Source: Lachnospiraceae bacterium (lineage in GTDB: Bacteria; Bacillota; Clostridia; Lachnospirales; Lachnospiraceae). From it: a DNA stretch of 64,000 bases. Each line of letters starts with the position of its first letter. Within the stretch, counting starts at the first letter, position 1. Under the pieces are notes generated by a model, which was given only the letters and a program-made list of their open reading frames with translations, was not told the DNA's origin and ran no database searches. The DNA lies in the NCBI GenBank assembly GCA_009774245.1, contig VSNM01000019.1:15109-79108 (forward strand). Direction: 5' to 3'. Shown piece after piece: positions 40,658 to 50,073 of this stretch. The position numbers and the translations under genes are program-made.

Positions 40658-43531
40658 TTATATATTTGTTTTCAATATTTTTAACAAATCCCGCAGTTCA
40701 TTTTCCGCCGCCTCGTCCTCGTACAGTTTCAGCAAGCCCTGTATCTGAACCAGCTTTGTCTCCACGTCGGGCGAAAGACGATACCGCAAAACTTCCTCAA
40801 TCTTATGGGCGCAGTCTTTGGCATGAAAATTTTCCAGACTCTCCAGCGCATCCTGTATTTCCTGTACCAGCAGCGTCCGTTCCAGCTCCTGTCCCCGATT
40901 TTCATCCACGCACTTTTCCTTTCGGTTCTTTTCCAGAAATTCGGAAATGTACGCAATCTGCGCTTCATACTCATCCAATAGCTGCTGCACATGCTTATCC
41001 ACAAAGCCGGTGTCCCCACGGTTTACCGCCCGCTCCTGTTCACTGGCGTTGGCGGAAACGCTCATTGCACCGACGTTTGCGGACGCGCTCTTTAACCCAT
41101 GCACCTCAATCCTGTAATTTTCATAATCCCGCTGCTCCCAGAGCGTGCGCAGGACTGTGAGCTTGCGCTCCCCGTCAAGGCAGTACAGATCCAGCAGTTC
41201 GAAGTAATCCGCCACGCTGCCCGTGGAATGCCCGACAACCTCATCCGTGTCGATTCCCTCTATGACGATTGACTCAAAGTCCCTGCGCCTGTCCTCGTCA
41301 TCTCCCAGTATATTCAGCCAAACCTTACCTGCCGTCCGCTTTTCTGCCGGAATCCACCGCAGCAGCGCCTCATGCAGCGACCGCCTGTCCAGTGGTTTTG
41401 TGATAAAGTCCTGGAAACCGCTCTGTAAAAAAGTCTCGCGGACGCCCTCCATCGCATTGGCCGTCAGCGCGATGATCACCGCCCGACTCCCGTTTTCCCC
41501 ACATTCGCCGCGGATAATCTGTGCCGCCTCGATTCCGTCCATCTCCGGCATCATATGATCCATGAAAATAATATCGTACTGCGTCCCACGTACAAGCTCG
41601 ACCGCCACCATTCCGCTTTCCGCCTCATCGATTGCCAGACCATACGACTGCAGGAAAATCCGCGCAATCTTCCTATTGACCGGGTTGTCATCCACCACCA
41701 GCACCCTGCAGTCCTCCGCGATAAACGGCTCTAACTCCTCCTCCTGCCTGACTTCCATCTCCACGGCCTCGGACAGCGGCCTGCTGTCCACAATCCTAAG
41801 CGGGATTTCCACTGTAAACGTCGTCCCCTCACCGTACATGCTCTCCACGCGGATTGTTCCCTGCATCATCTCAACCAAACGCTTTGTGATGGCAAGCCCC
41901 AGCCCCGTTCCCTCCACAGTGCGGTTCTGTCTGGAATCAACCTGTTTGAAATTGTCAAATATCCCTTCCAGATCCTCCTCCCTGATGCCGCACCCCGTAT
42001 CCGCAATTTTAAAAAACAGGCGTTCCATATCCTCTGCCGTTCCGCGCTCGCCGGTGACAGTGAATGCAATATGACCTTTCTTTGTAAATTTCAGCGCGTT
42101 ATTCAGGATATTGATCAATATCTGCTTTATCCTGCCCTCATCGCCCAGATACACGCAGGGAATCGCCTGGTCAAACTCCCGTTTTAGCGGCAGTCCTCTC
42201 TGTGATGCAACGACATCCATCATGTTCAGTACCTCGTCCAGCATGGATTTGACGGGAAACTCCGTCAGCACCAGCTCCATCTTGCCCGCCTCCACCTTGG
42301 ACAGGTCGAGAATGTCATTGATCAGCGCCAGCAGGTTGCACGAAGCAGACTTGATGTCGCAGGCATACTCATACACCTTCCGCCCCCTGCTCTCCTCCAT
42401 GATAATGTCGCTCAGTCCCACGATCGCGTTCATCGGCGTGCGGATCTCATGGGACATATTTGCCAGAAACGCGCTCTTCGCAATATTGGCCTGCTCCGCC
42501 TGTTCCCGCACCCGTTTGATTTCTTCTATATACTCCCGCGTCTCCGTCACGTCAAAAATAAGGACGACGTACCCCTTATTTTTACCGAATTTATCCAGAA
42601 TCAGCTCGACATGCCACTGATAAAAATAGTTGTTCAGACAAAATTCGCCCTTCGCGTCCTCGCCGAACATATCCTCCGGGAAACCAGCCAGCGTCTCAAT
42701 CGACTTTCCGATCATCAGACCATTCAAATCTGCAAAAATCTCTGTCGCCGCCTTGTTATAGTTCGTGATCTGCCTTTGTTCGTCCAGCGCGATCACGGCG
42801 TCGCTCATGCTGTCGAGCAGGATTCCATATGCCAGGCTGCTGAAATCGTATACCTTCTGACTCCAGATAAGAATCGCCACACCAGAAAGCATAAGCCCCA
42901 GGACAACCGGAGTCGGATCAAACGCCCGCGTCAGTTTCAAGGCGTAAATCCCCAGCGCCCCTACTGGCAGAAACGAGAGGGCAAGGATCAGCCTGCACCT
43001 GCGGTCCGCAGCATACTCCGGCTTTTTGATGCAGACCTGTGTCAAGGCATACAGGGACATAAGATACGGAATAATCGTTCCGCACAGCATAAATCCCCAG
43101 TACCCCGGCCCATAATCCAGCCGCAGATAGCCTTGTCCGCTTACCGTTTCTATCCATTCTATGTTACGATAGTACAACCGATGCCGTTCACACGTGAAAA
43201 CAAGAAAAATAATAAAGACATCAGCTATCTTCAAAATACGAAAAACCCCATTCGGCGTCTTTTCATAACAATAGCTGAATATGAAATAACAATAACTGAT
43301 CGGAATCGTCAGCGACCCGATATACTGTACCTTGACCGCGACGACGGCGGCCTCCAGTGCAGGCGCCGTCAGCTCCAACAGATACCCCGCATTCTGTATC
43401 AGCGCGCCCATCAGAAAACACTGCATCAGCTTCTGCTCACGCGCCCCGTCGCCCCTGAGCACAAGCATCAGCGCCGCGATGACCATACCGATGCCAAAAA
43501 TCTCAATCCCTACAAACGCAACACCCATCAT
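40658..43531 (-). CDS. Hybrid sensor histidine kinase (7TM-PAS-HisKA-HATPase-REC-Hpt)
   Basis: 957 residues. Residues 1-225 have seven or eight membrane spans (7TM histidine-kinase sensor type). A PAS domain follows (about 230-335). The dimerisation box is MSHEIRTPMN with phospho-His361, the ATPase has an N-box near 475-482 and GTGLGLAITK (541-550). A receiver domain (about 608-725) has D658 in FMDHM. A C-terminal Hpt-like domain holds HGLKSASAN with His811. This order allows an internal phosphorelay ending in transfer to the neighbouring response regulator. Confidence 0.93.
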   Translation of the reverse strand: MMGVAFVGIEIFGIGMVIAALMLVLRGDGAREQKLMQCFLMGALIQNAGYLLELTAPALEAAVVAVKVQYIGSLTIPISYCYFIFSYCYEKTPNGVFRILKIADVFIIFLVFTCERHRLYYRNIEWIETVSGQGYLRLDYGPGYWGFMLCGTIIPYLMSLYALTQVCIKKPEYAADRRCRLILALSFLPVGALGIYALKLTRAFDPTPVVLGLMLSGVAILIWSQKVYDFSSLAYGILLDSMSDAVIALDEQRQITNYNKAATEIFADLNGLMIGKSIETLAGFPEDMFGEDAKGEFCLNNYFYQWHVELILDKFGKNKGYVVLIFDVTETREYIEEIKRVREQAEQANIAKSAFLANMSHEIRTPMNAIVGLSDIIMEESRGRKVYEYACDIKSASCNLLALINDILDLSKVEAGKMELVLTEFPVKSMLDEVLNMMDVVASQRGLPLKREFDQAIPCVYLGDEGRIKQILINILNNALKFTKKGHIAFTVTGERGTAEDMERLFFKIADTGCGIREEDLEGIFDNFKQVDSRQNRTVEGTGLGLAITKRLVEMMQGTIRVESMYGEGTTFTVEIPLRIVDSRPLSEAVEMEVRQEEELEPFIAEDCRVLVVDDNPVNRKIARIFLQSYGLAIDEAESGMVAVELVRGTQYDIIFMDHMMPEMDGIEAAQIIRGECGENGSRAVIIALTANAMEGVRETFLQSGFQDFITKPLDRRSLHEALLRWIPAEKRTAGKVWLNILGDDEDRRRDFESIVIEGIDTDEVVGHSTGSVADYFELLDLYCLDGERKLTVLRTLWEQRDYENYRIEVHGLKSASANVGAMSVSANASEQERAVNRGDTGFVDKHVQQLLDEYEAQIAYISEFLEKNRKEKCVDENRGQELERTLLVQEIQDALESLENFHAKDCAHKIEEVLRYRLSPDVETKLVQIQGLLKLYEDEAAENELRDLLKILKTNI

Positions 43532-43560
43532 TCTATCTCACCATTCCCCTTGAAATCGAC

Positions 43561-45459
43561 CTACTTATTTTTCTCTTTCAAAAACACAAGATATTTGTCC
43601 ACCTCAATCGGTTTGGAGAAATAGTACCCCTGTATGTAGTCAATTCCAAGCCGCTCAAGCTCCCGAAGCTGTTGCGCCGTCTCAACGCCCTCCGCGACCA
43701 CTTCAAGCCCCAGCCCCTGTATCATGTCCGTCGCGGCCTGCAGCACATACCTTGCCTTCTCGCTCTCAAAGTACGCCTGTGTCATGTCCCTGTCAAACTT
43801 GACGATGTGCACCGGCATGTCCACGATATAATTTAAGTTGGACTGTCCGTTTCCGAAATCGTCAAGGGAAAAACTCACGCCATAATTGATCAGCGCCCTC
43901 ATGTTGTCCAGCAGCGTTTTCCGCATAACGATCGACGCCGACTCCGTAATTTCCAGATTGATGAACGCGGGATTGATCTGGTACTGGTCCATGATATCGC
44001 TGTAGCACTTCGCCAGCGACTTCGCCTCGCACTGCACCACGGACAGATTGATCTCGATATACTCCACGCCGTACTGCTCCGGCGTGTGCTCCGTGATAAA
44101 CTGGCATACCTTCTCAAACACCCGCTCACCGAGTTTTACGATCAGCCCAGTCTCCTCGGCGATCGGTATAAACAGACCGGGCGGGATAATGCTCCCGTCC
44201 TCCCTGCGGATTCGCACAAGCGCCTCAGCCGAGACAAATTTTTTCGTGTGTGTCGAGTAAATCGGCTGGAAAAAGACCTCCACCCTGTCGTCCTCCATCG
44301 CCTTGATGATCGTCGCGAGCATCACATCCCGTTCCCGTTTCTTCGCCACACTGTCCTCATCAATGACAATGACATGCTTCTCGGGGGTATCCATGCAGTG
44401 TGACCGGAAATACCTGATAAACCCCATCATCTCATCCGCATCGTCAGCCACCCGCCCCGAAGGGACCAGCAGGTAATACGGCTGCAGGCTGACAGGGGTG
44501 ACATTTTCCATATCCTCCAGCCATTCCCGCTGAAAACGGTTGCTGATCATATTGTAAGCGCGTTCCATCTGCTCTCCGCTGTCAAACACCAGCGTAAACT
44601 CCCTGTCGTCTGTTTTAAATCTCTTAACCTCAGGAACCCTCCTGATCAGTTCTGTCACTTCCTGCATGATATCGTCCATATGTTCAATGCGAATATCATT
44701 GGAATGCGCATTGTCGAGCGATAATACGATACCGGAAACGTCCTCACCGCTGTTATACTTGTATTTTATATAATCCGTAAATGTCCTGCCATTGAAAAAC
44801 CCTGTCTTTCTGTCAATGTTTGCCTCCGGGTTTTCCAGTTCAAAAAACAGGATCACGATTCCCAGTGCGCCCGCGAATCCAACCAGCAGCATCTGGCTGT
44901 TCATCAGCTGGATTCCCGCAGAGACCAGCCAGATGGTCATCCAGATCCGAATCGCCCTCCGCCGCCTGGGATTCATGCCATTTCCGCGTTTTGTCGTATA
45001 ATACAGCGTTGCCAATATGAGCACTACCGCACTGATGTACGTAGCTATGCAGGACGGCCCGTAGGTATACACGTCCCTTCCCTCACAGTAAATATAAATC
45101 GGCAGCGAGAAGATGATCACACCGACCACCGCCGCCACGATTCCCAGCCTCTTTACAAAGTTGTTGATATGCGTGAGACCAAAAGCATCCGCACAGGCGT
45201 ACACCAGCGCCACATATCCTGTCCCGCCCAGGGACAGCAGGTACATCTTGCACTCTGCCCTCACAAGCACTCCCGGAAAGGAATCCTGCTTCACGATCAG
45301 AATCACCGAGACGATATCAAGCACCAGGCAGCACATACACATATACAGCGCCCGCCGGAACAGGGCTTCCGTATACAGCCCGACCGTATCCTGTCTCTTG
45401 TAAAAATACAATATCAATAGCAAAATAATCAAACCGCAGACCTGCATTTGTATATTCAT
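43561..45459 (-). CDS. Membrane EAL-domain c-di-GMP phosphodiesterase
   Basis: 632 residues from MNIQMQVCGL (ATG 45457-45459 behind AAAGGAG). The first 220 residues have about eight membrane spans. A degenerate GGDEF-like region lies in the middle with no GGDEF motif. The EAL domain (about 385-630) keeps AEALVRI, IEINLSVVQ, LEITESAS, SLDDFGNGQSN and EGVETA, all expected for activity. It cleaves c-di-GMP at the membrane. It lies 29 bp upstream of the hybrid kinase gene, giving a signalling operon with the response regulator. Confidence 0.92.
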   Translation of the reverse strand: MNIQMQVCGLIILLLILYFYKRQDTVGLYTEALFRRALYMCMCCLVLDIVSVILIVKQDSFPGVLVRAECKMYLLSLGGTGYVALVYACADAFGLTHINNFVKRLGIVAAVVGVIIFSLPIYIYCEGRDVYTYGPSCIATYISAVVLILATLYYTTKRGNGMNPRRRRAIRIWMTIWLVSAGIQLMNSQMLLVGFAGALGIVILFFELENPEANIDRKTGFFNGRTFTDYIKYKYNSGEDVSGIVLSLDNAHSNDIRIEHMDDIMQEVTELIRRVPEVKRFKTDDREFTLVFDSGEQMERAYNMISNRFQREWLEDMENVTPVSLQPYYLLVPSGRVADDADEMMGFIRYFRSHCMDTPEKHVIVIDEDSVAKKRERDVMLATIIKAMEDDRVEVFFQPIYSTHTKKFVSAEALVRIRREDGSIIPPGLFIPIAEETGLIVKLGERVFEKVCQFITEHTPEQYGVEYIEINLSVVQCEAKSLAKCYSDIMDQYQINPAFINLEITESASIVMRKTLLDNMRALINYGVSFSLDDFGNGQSNLNYIVDMPVHIVKFDRDMTQAYFESEKARYVLQAATDMIQGLGLEVVAEGVETAQQLRELERLGIDYIQGYYFSKPIEVDKYLVFLKEKNK

Positions 45460-45580
45460 ATGATTCGTCTCCTTTACCGCTGTGTATTTGTTATACTCCA
45501 TTGTATCATCAATATCCTGTTTTTGCAAATTTTGCCTTGCCCGCCTGTTCGACAGGTCTTTGATAAACACGGAAACAAAC

Positions 45581-45619
45581 AAAAAGTGCCTGCACATATT
45601 TTTATGTCAGACACTTTTT
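45581..45619 (-). terminator. Terminator after PARP-like gene
   Basis: On the minus strand AAAAAGTGTCTGACATA, loop AAAA, TATGTGCAGGCACTTTTT forms a long hairpin with a U-run. It lies between the PARP-like gene and the EAL gene. Confidence 0.75.
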
Positions 45620-45646
45620 AGGCAAGGCACGCGCGATACTTTCCCA

Positions 45647-46672
45647 TTAAATAATTGTTGGTTCACCTACTGTACTCTGCACTTTTCCCAGCCTCTCAGG
45701 AAGGTGGACTGCATCTTGTCTCACCGCAATATCCCCAACCTGTGTAATCGGATATGCCGGCTGCTGCACTGCTGCCTGTCCCCTGTTATGTGCCCTGGCA
45801 TAACTTACTGCCTTGGACACGTTGTCTGTAAAATATGCACCGCGCCCCAGCGCACCATGTCCTTTTCCGAAAGATCCGGCTCCATATGCGCCGATATCCG
45901 GCCGATGCCCCTGTGTGGCGATCGCATCCACGATTTCCTTCCGGTGACCGGAAAACAGATGCGCTTCATTGGTTTCTCCCCTCCTGCTGATATCCTGTCT
46001 CGCATTTTCATATTCACGCAGCTGTGTCGGGTTCTTTATCATCTGAATTCTACTAATTTCAATATTCGGGCTGGGTGATGACGGTACAACCTCATGCTTC
46101 GGGTCGGTCGGATAAGGCGCGTTCTGCGCATTCAGCATAATCGCATTTTTTATAGAAAGGAACAGCGGATCCTGCGGATTCAACTCAATAACCCCCTGCG
46201 TATCCGGATGGTCAAACCATCTCTGTGCAGCGCTCTGTCTTTCCTGATTTCCCACGACGGCGGTACCGCCAATCTCCTGTTCCAGATTTCCCGCAACAGC
46301 ATGGTTGACCTGCTGTTCCATAGTTTCCCCGATGGCGGCAAGACCGATTTGCTGCTGCATAAAATTGACAAATCCCTGTCGATTATCGAACTGCCGGTCC
46401 TCCCTGTCATTGATATAGTGGGTATACAGCCGCGAAAATCACTGCTGCATCTGCCCATTCTGCAAAAAAGCCCCCATATCGGCCGCGATTTCCTGCTGTT
46501 GTTCATCTCTCAGTTCCACTAACCCGACAATGCGCACTTTTCTCTGTATCGGATACAGGCCGCCCGCAGGATGTAACTCCTTTTGGCAGGACAATCCCTT
46601 ATTCTGGGACTGTCTTTTATTGGAAGACAATTTTTTATTCGAAGGCAGTTCCTTCCTTGCCTGCATAAACAT
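45647..46672 (-). pseudogene. PARP-like ADP-ribosyltransferase gene interrupted by TGA
   Basis: One reading frame runs from ATG 46670-46672 to 45647 except for a TGA at 46439-46441, after FLQNGQMQQ and before FSRLYTHYINDRED. The downstream part ends in a PARP-type catalytic domain: HLFSGHRKEIVDAI, then GAYGAGSFGKGHG, ALGRGAYFTDNVSKAVSYA. These match the His-Tyr core of PARP/ART folds; the Glu is unassigned. The N-terminal 75 residues include a basic, Gln/Lys-rich segment and PIQRKVRIVGL, reminiscent of eCIS or polymorphic-toxin effectors. An internal start (MQQQIGLAAIG, 46360) could still give a 237-residue protein. An in-frame stop most simply means a pseudogene. Confidence 0.65.
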
Positions 46673-46687
46673 ATTCCCACACCTCAC

Positions 46688-46987
46688 TTTCCCTTCCGCG
46701 ATATCCGCACCGTCATCCCTAAAAGTTCCCCCTGACTTACAGAACTACTTCTGATAACAATATACACGATACAGTTGTTTTATACAAGCCAAAGACGCCG
46801 TCAATGTTCTGATCTGTTAGCTGGTTATTACTGTTTTCTCCCACCTTAATACTGATTCAACTTCGCTGCCTGGTCGGCGGCTGTAGGCATATGCCGCTAT
46901 CTTTCAGGCTGCCAGCATATGCCAATATCCTCTGCACTGTTTTGTTGGACTGCAGGCAAATGCCTATTACTCATATTCGATTAAATT
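46688..46987. other. Intergenic region with inverted repeat
   Basis: 300 bp without a credible gene. GGCATATGC (46886-46894) and GCATATGCC (46915-46923) form a 9-bp inverted repeat. The region is otherwise AT-rich with no clear promoter or terminator. Confidence 0.4.
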
Positions 46988-47218
46988 CTATTTCATTCGT
47001 ACTACCATTTCCTCAAATTCCTGCTCTGTATCCACAAAATGATATGGTTCATATTCACCATACGCAGATGGGCGGCTGATTGTTACCAGTTGGATATCCT
47101 CATATCCCACAGCCTGCACTAACCGCTCTTTAAAATCCGCCAAATGCTGACCATGCGTCATCTGCAAAGCAAGACACCCTGTTTCACTAAATTTTTTCGC
47201 TATCAGATAACACATCAT
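46988..47218 (-). CDS. Small DUF6718-type protein
   Basis: 76 residues from ATG 47216-47218 (behind GGGAGAGG), giving MMCYLIAKKFSETGCLALQM and VTISRPSAYGEYEPYHFVDT. The MCYLIAKKF start and SRPSAYGEY motif are the features I recall for this small cytoplasmic family of unknown function in Clostridia. Its first 32 bases overlap the 3' end of the RelA/SpoT pseudogene, suggesting the pair was once translationally coupled. Confidence 0.7.
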   Translation of the reverse strand: MMCYLIAKKFSETGCLALQMTHGQHLADFKERLVQAVGYEDIQLVTISRPSAYGEYEPYHFVDTEQEFEEMVVRMK

Positions 47219-47785
47219 TGAACCTCTCCCTGAACTCATTCTCATTCCTTATTTTAGCATTCTCATATGTCTGACGCAGCATGCAGCCAATCCGATTATC
47301 ATATCCCCTTTTGTAAACATATTTATGAAGCCATTTATTAATCTATCTGTCATAATATAATTTATCAGAAGTGCCCTTTACTTCTGATAAAAGGCGCGCC
47401 CTTTGCGCCGTGCATCCGATTATAAGAAACTGCCCTTGTTTCTTATAATATGTATTATACTGAATCTCTATGGGATAGTGAAAACTGCTGAGTTGAAAAT
47501 ATACATGCACACCTCTATAGCCATCATCTTTTGATTCTCCATTAGACAAATCTGCTACGCGAATCCCTTTACATGTCTGTAGTGCCAATATATCCTCATA
47601 ATTATCACAGAGAGTACACATTGCTGACTGAATGCTTTTATTCCGATAATCTATTGGAATATTATGAAGATATTTACAGGTATCATACCATTTATTCATT
47701 TTGATCAACTCATCAAACAGCTTATCTTTATCAAAATAATGCAGATTTTGCTCTTTTAGAAAATCAATCCATCTTTCTCATACAT
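47187..47785 (-). pseudogene. RelA/SpoT-domain pseudogene
   Basis: The conserved segment DDGYRGVHVYFQ followed by HYPIEIQYNTYY and, after an insert, DR(stop)INKWLHKYVYKRGYDN and QTYENAKIRNENEF match the (p)ppGpp synthetase fold of small alarmone enzymes. Three lesions are visible: a frameshift near 47770 soon after the ATG (47783-47785), a 93-bp palindromic insert at 47352-47444, and a TAG at 47343-47345 where a Gln codon (CAG) would continue the frame. The original stop is at 47187-47189. No product of full length is possible. Confidence 0.7.
47352..47444 (-). repeat. In-frame 93-bp palindromic element (family D)
   Basis: Three hairpins: TTATCAGAAGT...ACTTCTGATAA, GGCGCGCC...GGCGC-type middle, and TTATAAGAAAC...GTTTCTTATAA. 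It encodes KKQGQFLIIGCTAQRARLLS and the following residues in frame, and is flanked by TATTAT (Tyr-Tyr) on both sides as a 6-bp target duplication. Deleting it joins NTYY to DR, which restores the RelA/SpoT motif. Confidence 0.78.
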
Positions 47786-47865
47786 CCTCAACCTACACTG
47801 CCCCTCCTTCCAGTCTGAGTTTTTATTTCACATATACTGATATTTCAATATTAAAGTGTTCAACT

Positions 47866-48084
47866 TCATATCATCAAAATTTCCCCTTTGTATGTCAACT
47901 CACACAAAGTACTCAAATCACTATAAATCTCTGAGGGCAAACGCATCTTTACTTCATTGAGCATATAAGGACATGGTATCAATATTGTATTTTTCCGAAT
48001 CTGCCAAAGATTTTCCAAATTGATATTTGCTGACAAATTCATTGTAGAATATATATGGTAAAGCCAATCTAGTAGTCCATCAAG
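47866..48084 (-). pseudogene. C-terminal gene fragment of unknown family
   Basis: An open frame of about 70 codons without a good start (DGLLDWLYHIYSTMNLSANI ... LCELTYKGEILMI, stop 47866-47868). The composition looks protein-like. It is cut off upstream by a TGA and by the IS66-end-like sequence at 48071-48160, so it is probably the tail of a disrupted gene. Family not recognised. The surrounding 47786-48170 holds nothing else clear. Confidence 0.4.
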
Positions 48085-48160
48085 TCAGAAATTGGAGTAT
48101 GGTGCGAAACAGGCAGCCACAGACTTCAATTTCTAGCCGGATGGAGTACTAGGACGTGTT
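48071..48160. mobile_element. IS66-end-like remnant
   Basis: 48105-48160 shares GAAACAGGC..CAATTTCT and GGATGGAGTACTAG.ACGTGTT with the end of the IS66 transposase remnant near 62647-62690 (other strand). Imperfect inverted arms TAGTAGTCCATC...GTCAGAAATTG and CAATTTCT...GATGGAGTACTA bracket it. It is a small leftover of a mobile element beside disrupted genes. Confidence 0.45.
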
Positions 48161-48170
48161 AAATTATCCT

Positions 48171-49371
48171 ATCCCTTTTTACATAAATTGCATATTGCTT
48201 CAATCATCAAAATAATATTCATAATATATATTGCTGAATACTCAATTGCAGATGGTAAATTTGTTGCTAGCAATCGGGTTACCCCCCCTGGTATATGTAA
48301 ATAGTAAAAACATACATGCAAAACGCCCGGCAAATACATAATTAATCATTCCATTTTGCTTCTGTCTAATAAATAAAACCAAAGGAACCACGAGATAAAT
48401 TCCAACATATCTGCCACTCCAAAATGGTGCAACTATCATAATACTGGAAAGTAAGAATACCTTTTTCCAAACATCCTTCACCAAAAAACTTGCCAGAATT
48501 GCTATAAAAACATACACAACTACAAAAACTGTCCCCACATTTTTAGGTTCACAGTGAAGCCATTCCATTGCTATCTGATTCCAGAATGCATGGATACTTC
48601 CCATTCCTCTATAAACTTCCGTCTGAATTATAATTTGATTTCTAACAAATTGCAATGCTCCCTCAAATCTGCCAAAAAACACAAAGGGGAGAAAGAAAAA
48701 CAACACACCATATAAAATCAGTCTTCCAGCTTCTTTCCATTTCTTCTCAAATAAATAAATCCAAAAATTGCAGGATATATCTTAATCGCTGCCGCCATGG
48801 CAATGAACAATAGCGCAAGTTCCTGTGCAATAGGACTCTTTCTTTCCCGCAATTCCATTGCTCTTAAAAGAAGAATACAAACAATAATCGCAGAATTTCC
48901 TCTTTCAAGAATACCAAATATATAAATATTAGATATTACAACAATCAGTGTAATGACTAACGAAAATTCCAGATTTTCTCTTCTCATAAGTTTGAGTATA
49001 CTGTAAAACAAAAGAACCGCCAAAAACGCACAATAACTTACATACAGCAACATTGCAAAAGAAGATGTTGCAAAAGAATCATACATGACTGTAGCATCAG
49101 CCGACAATATGATACTGAATAGATAATACATAAAATAAATAAGCGGAGGGAAACATGCGTGTTGACTCGTAAAGTAAACCTTAGTCGGTTCACGCACATA
49201 TGAAATATGATTAAAAAAATCCATAAACTTATCATTTCCACTGCCTGATATAATTGTGTCCAGACATCTTCCTCCTGTCTTCGCAAGCCAAAAAACGGAA
49301 AATAATGCTGAAATTACTGTTATCGCCATAAAGAAATGCTCTGGTAAAAATTTTTGCTTTTTTTCTGTCAT
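48171..49371 (-). pseudogene. GT87-type glycosyltransferase with slippage frameshifts
   Basis: The first part (49371-48718, 217 residues) and second part (48706-48242) are parts of one DUF2029/GT87 membrane protein with about 10 spans. The frame breaks inside (ATTT)3 on the minus strand (48744-48759): a fourth ATTT would give FGFIYLFEKKWKEAGRL and join both parts. A second break lies at G7 (48282-48288): with one G fewer the frame continues to a TAG at 48171 with a protein-like tail. GT87 enzymes add sugars from polyprenyl carriers. It could be a decaying gene or a phase-variable one. Confidence 0.7.
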
Positions 49372-49518
49372 ATATCCCTGCCCTCTCTTTTAATCCAAAT
49401 ATTTCATCTACAATTTGTATTTACCTGTCCCTGATCATACTATCCAATCAACCCACGCAAGTTTTCAGATATTTCTTTAGACAACAAAAAGAACTGGAAC
49501 ACCAATCCTTTTGCTACA

Positions 49519-50073
49519 TTACTCAATGCTTATCCCTGAAAAATCAATTTCAAAATCTTCATATATTCCAGCTTTTACCTTATCTGAAAAAGAATATTCC
49601 TCAAATGTATCATGCTCAAAATTGTAAACCATTATCAGTTGTTTCATCAGGTCAACGATCCAATACTCTCTAACGCCTGCCGTCCTGTATTTGAATAATT
49701 TCTTGTTATAATCCATTGCTCGACTAGACGGTGATACTATCTCAATAATCCAATCTGGCGCACCTTTACAGCCTTCGTCTGTAAGCTTATTCTTACCGCA
49801 AATCACAGATATGTCAGGCTCTACATAAATATCATTGTTTTCATCCAAAAATACTGCAAATGGCGCTGGATATACTTCACAGTCTCCGCCGTTTCTTCCA
49901 ATATGATCCCTTATTCTAAATGATAATTCCATTACAATTCTTTGATGAATCCTACCAGGAGCTGCCATCATATATAATTCACCGTCAATTAATTCCGCTC
50001 GCTGACCATCTGGCAAATTATAGATGTCTTCAATTGTATAACAATCTGATTGCTTTGCTATTGCTGCATTCAT
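49519..50073 (-). CDS. Uma2-family putative endonuclease
   Basis: 184 residues. The DUF820/Uma2 restriction-endonuclease-like fold is indicated by RAELIDGELYMMAAPGRIHQ (about 24-43), VEPDISVICGKNK (about 90) and DWIIEIVSPSSR (about 107-118, Glu-x-Val in the active site), plus KYRTAGVREYWIVD. These genes are common multi-copy accessory genes, and their biological role is not settled. It is a single gene with its own flanks. Confidence 0.9.
   Translation of the reverse strand: MNAAIAKQSDCYTIEDIYNLPDGQRAELIDGELYMMAAPGRIHQRIVMELSFRIRDHIGRNGGDCEVYPAPFAVFLDENNDIYVEPDISVICGKNKLTDEGCKGAPDWIIEIVSPSSRAMDYNKKLFKYRTAGVREYWIVDLMKQLIMVYNFEHDTFEEYSFSDKVKAGIYEDFEIDFSGISIE

Noticed and set aside
46439..46441. 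TGA in the PARP-like gene as a selenocysteine codon
   Set aside because: The residue position is not part of any redox motif and no SECIS-like hairpin was seen directly after it; a nonsense mutation is simpler.
46860..46885. GCCTGGTCGGCGGC shared with the prfA 3' end (50490-50503)
   Set aside because: A 14-base match with no extension; likely coincidence.
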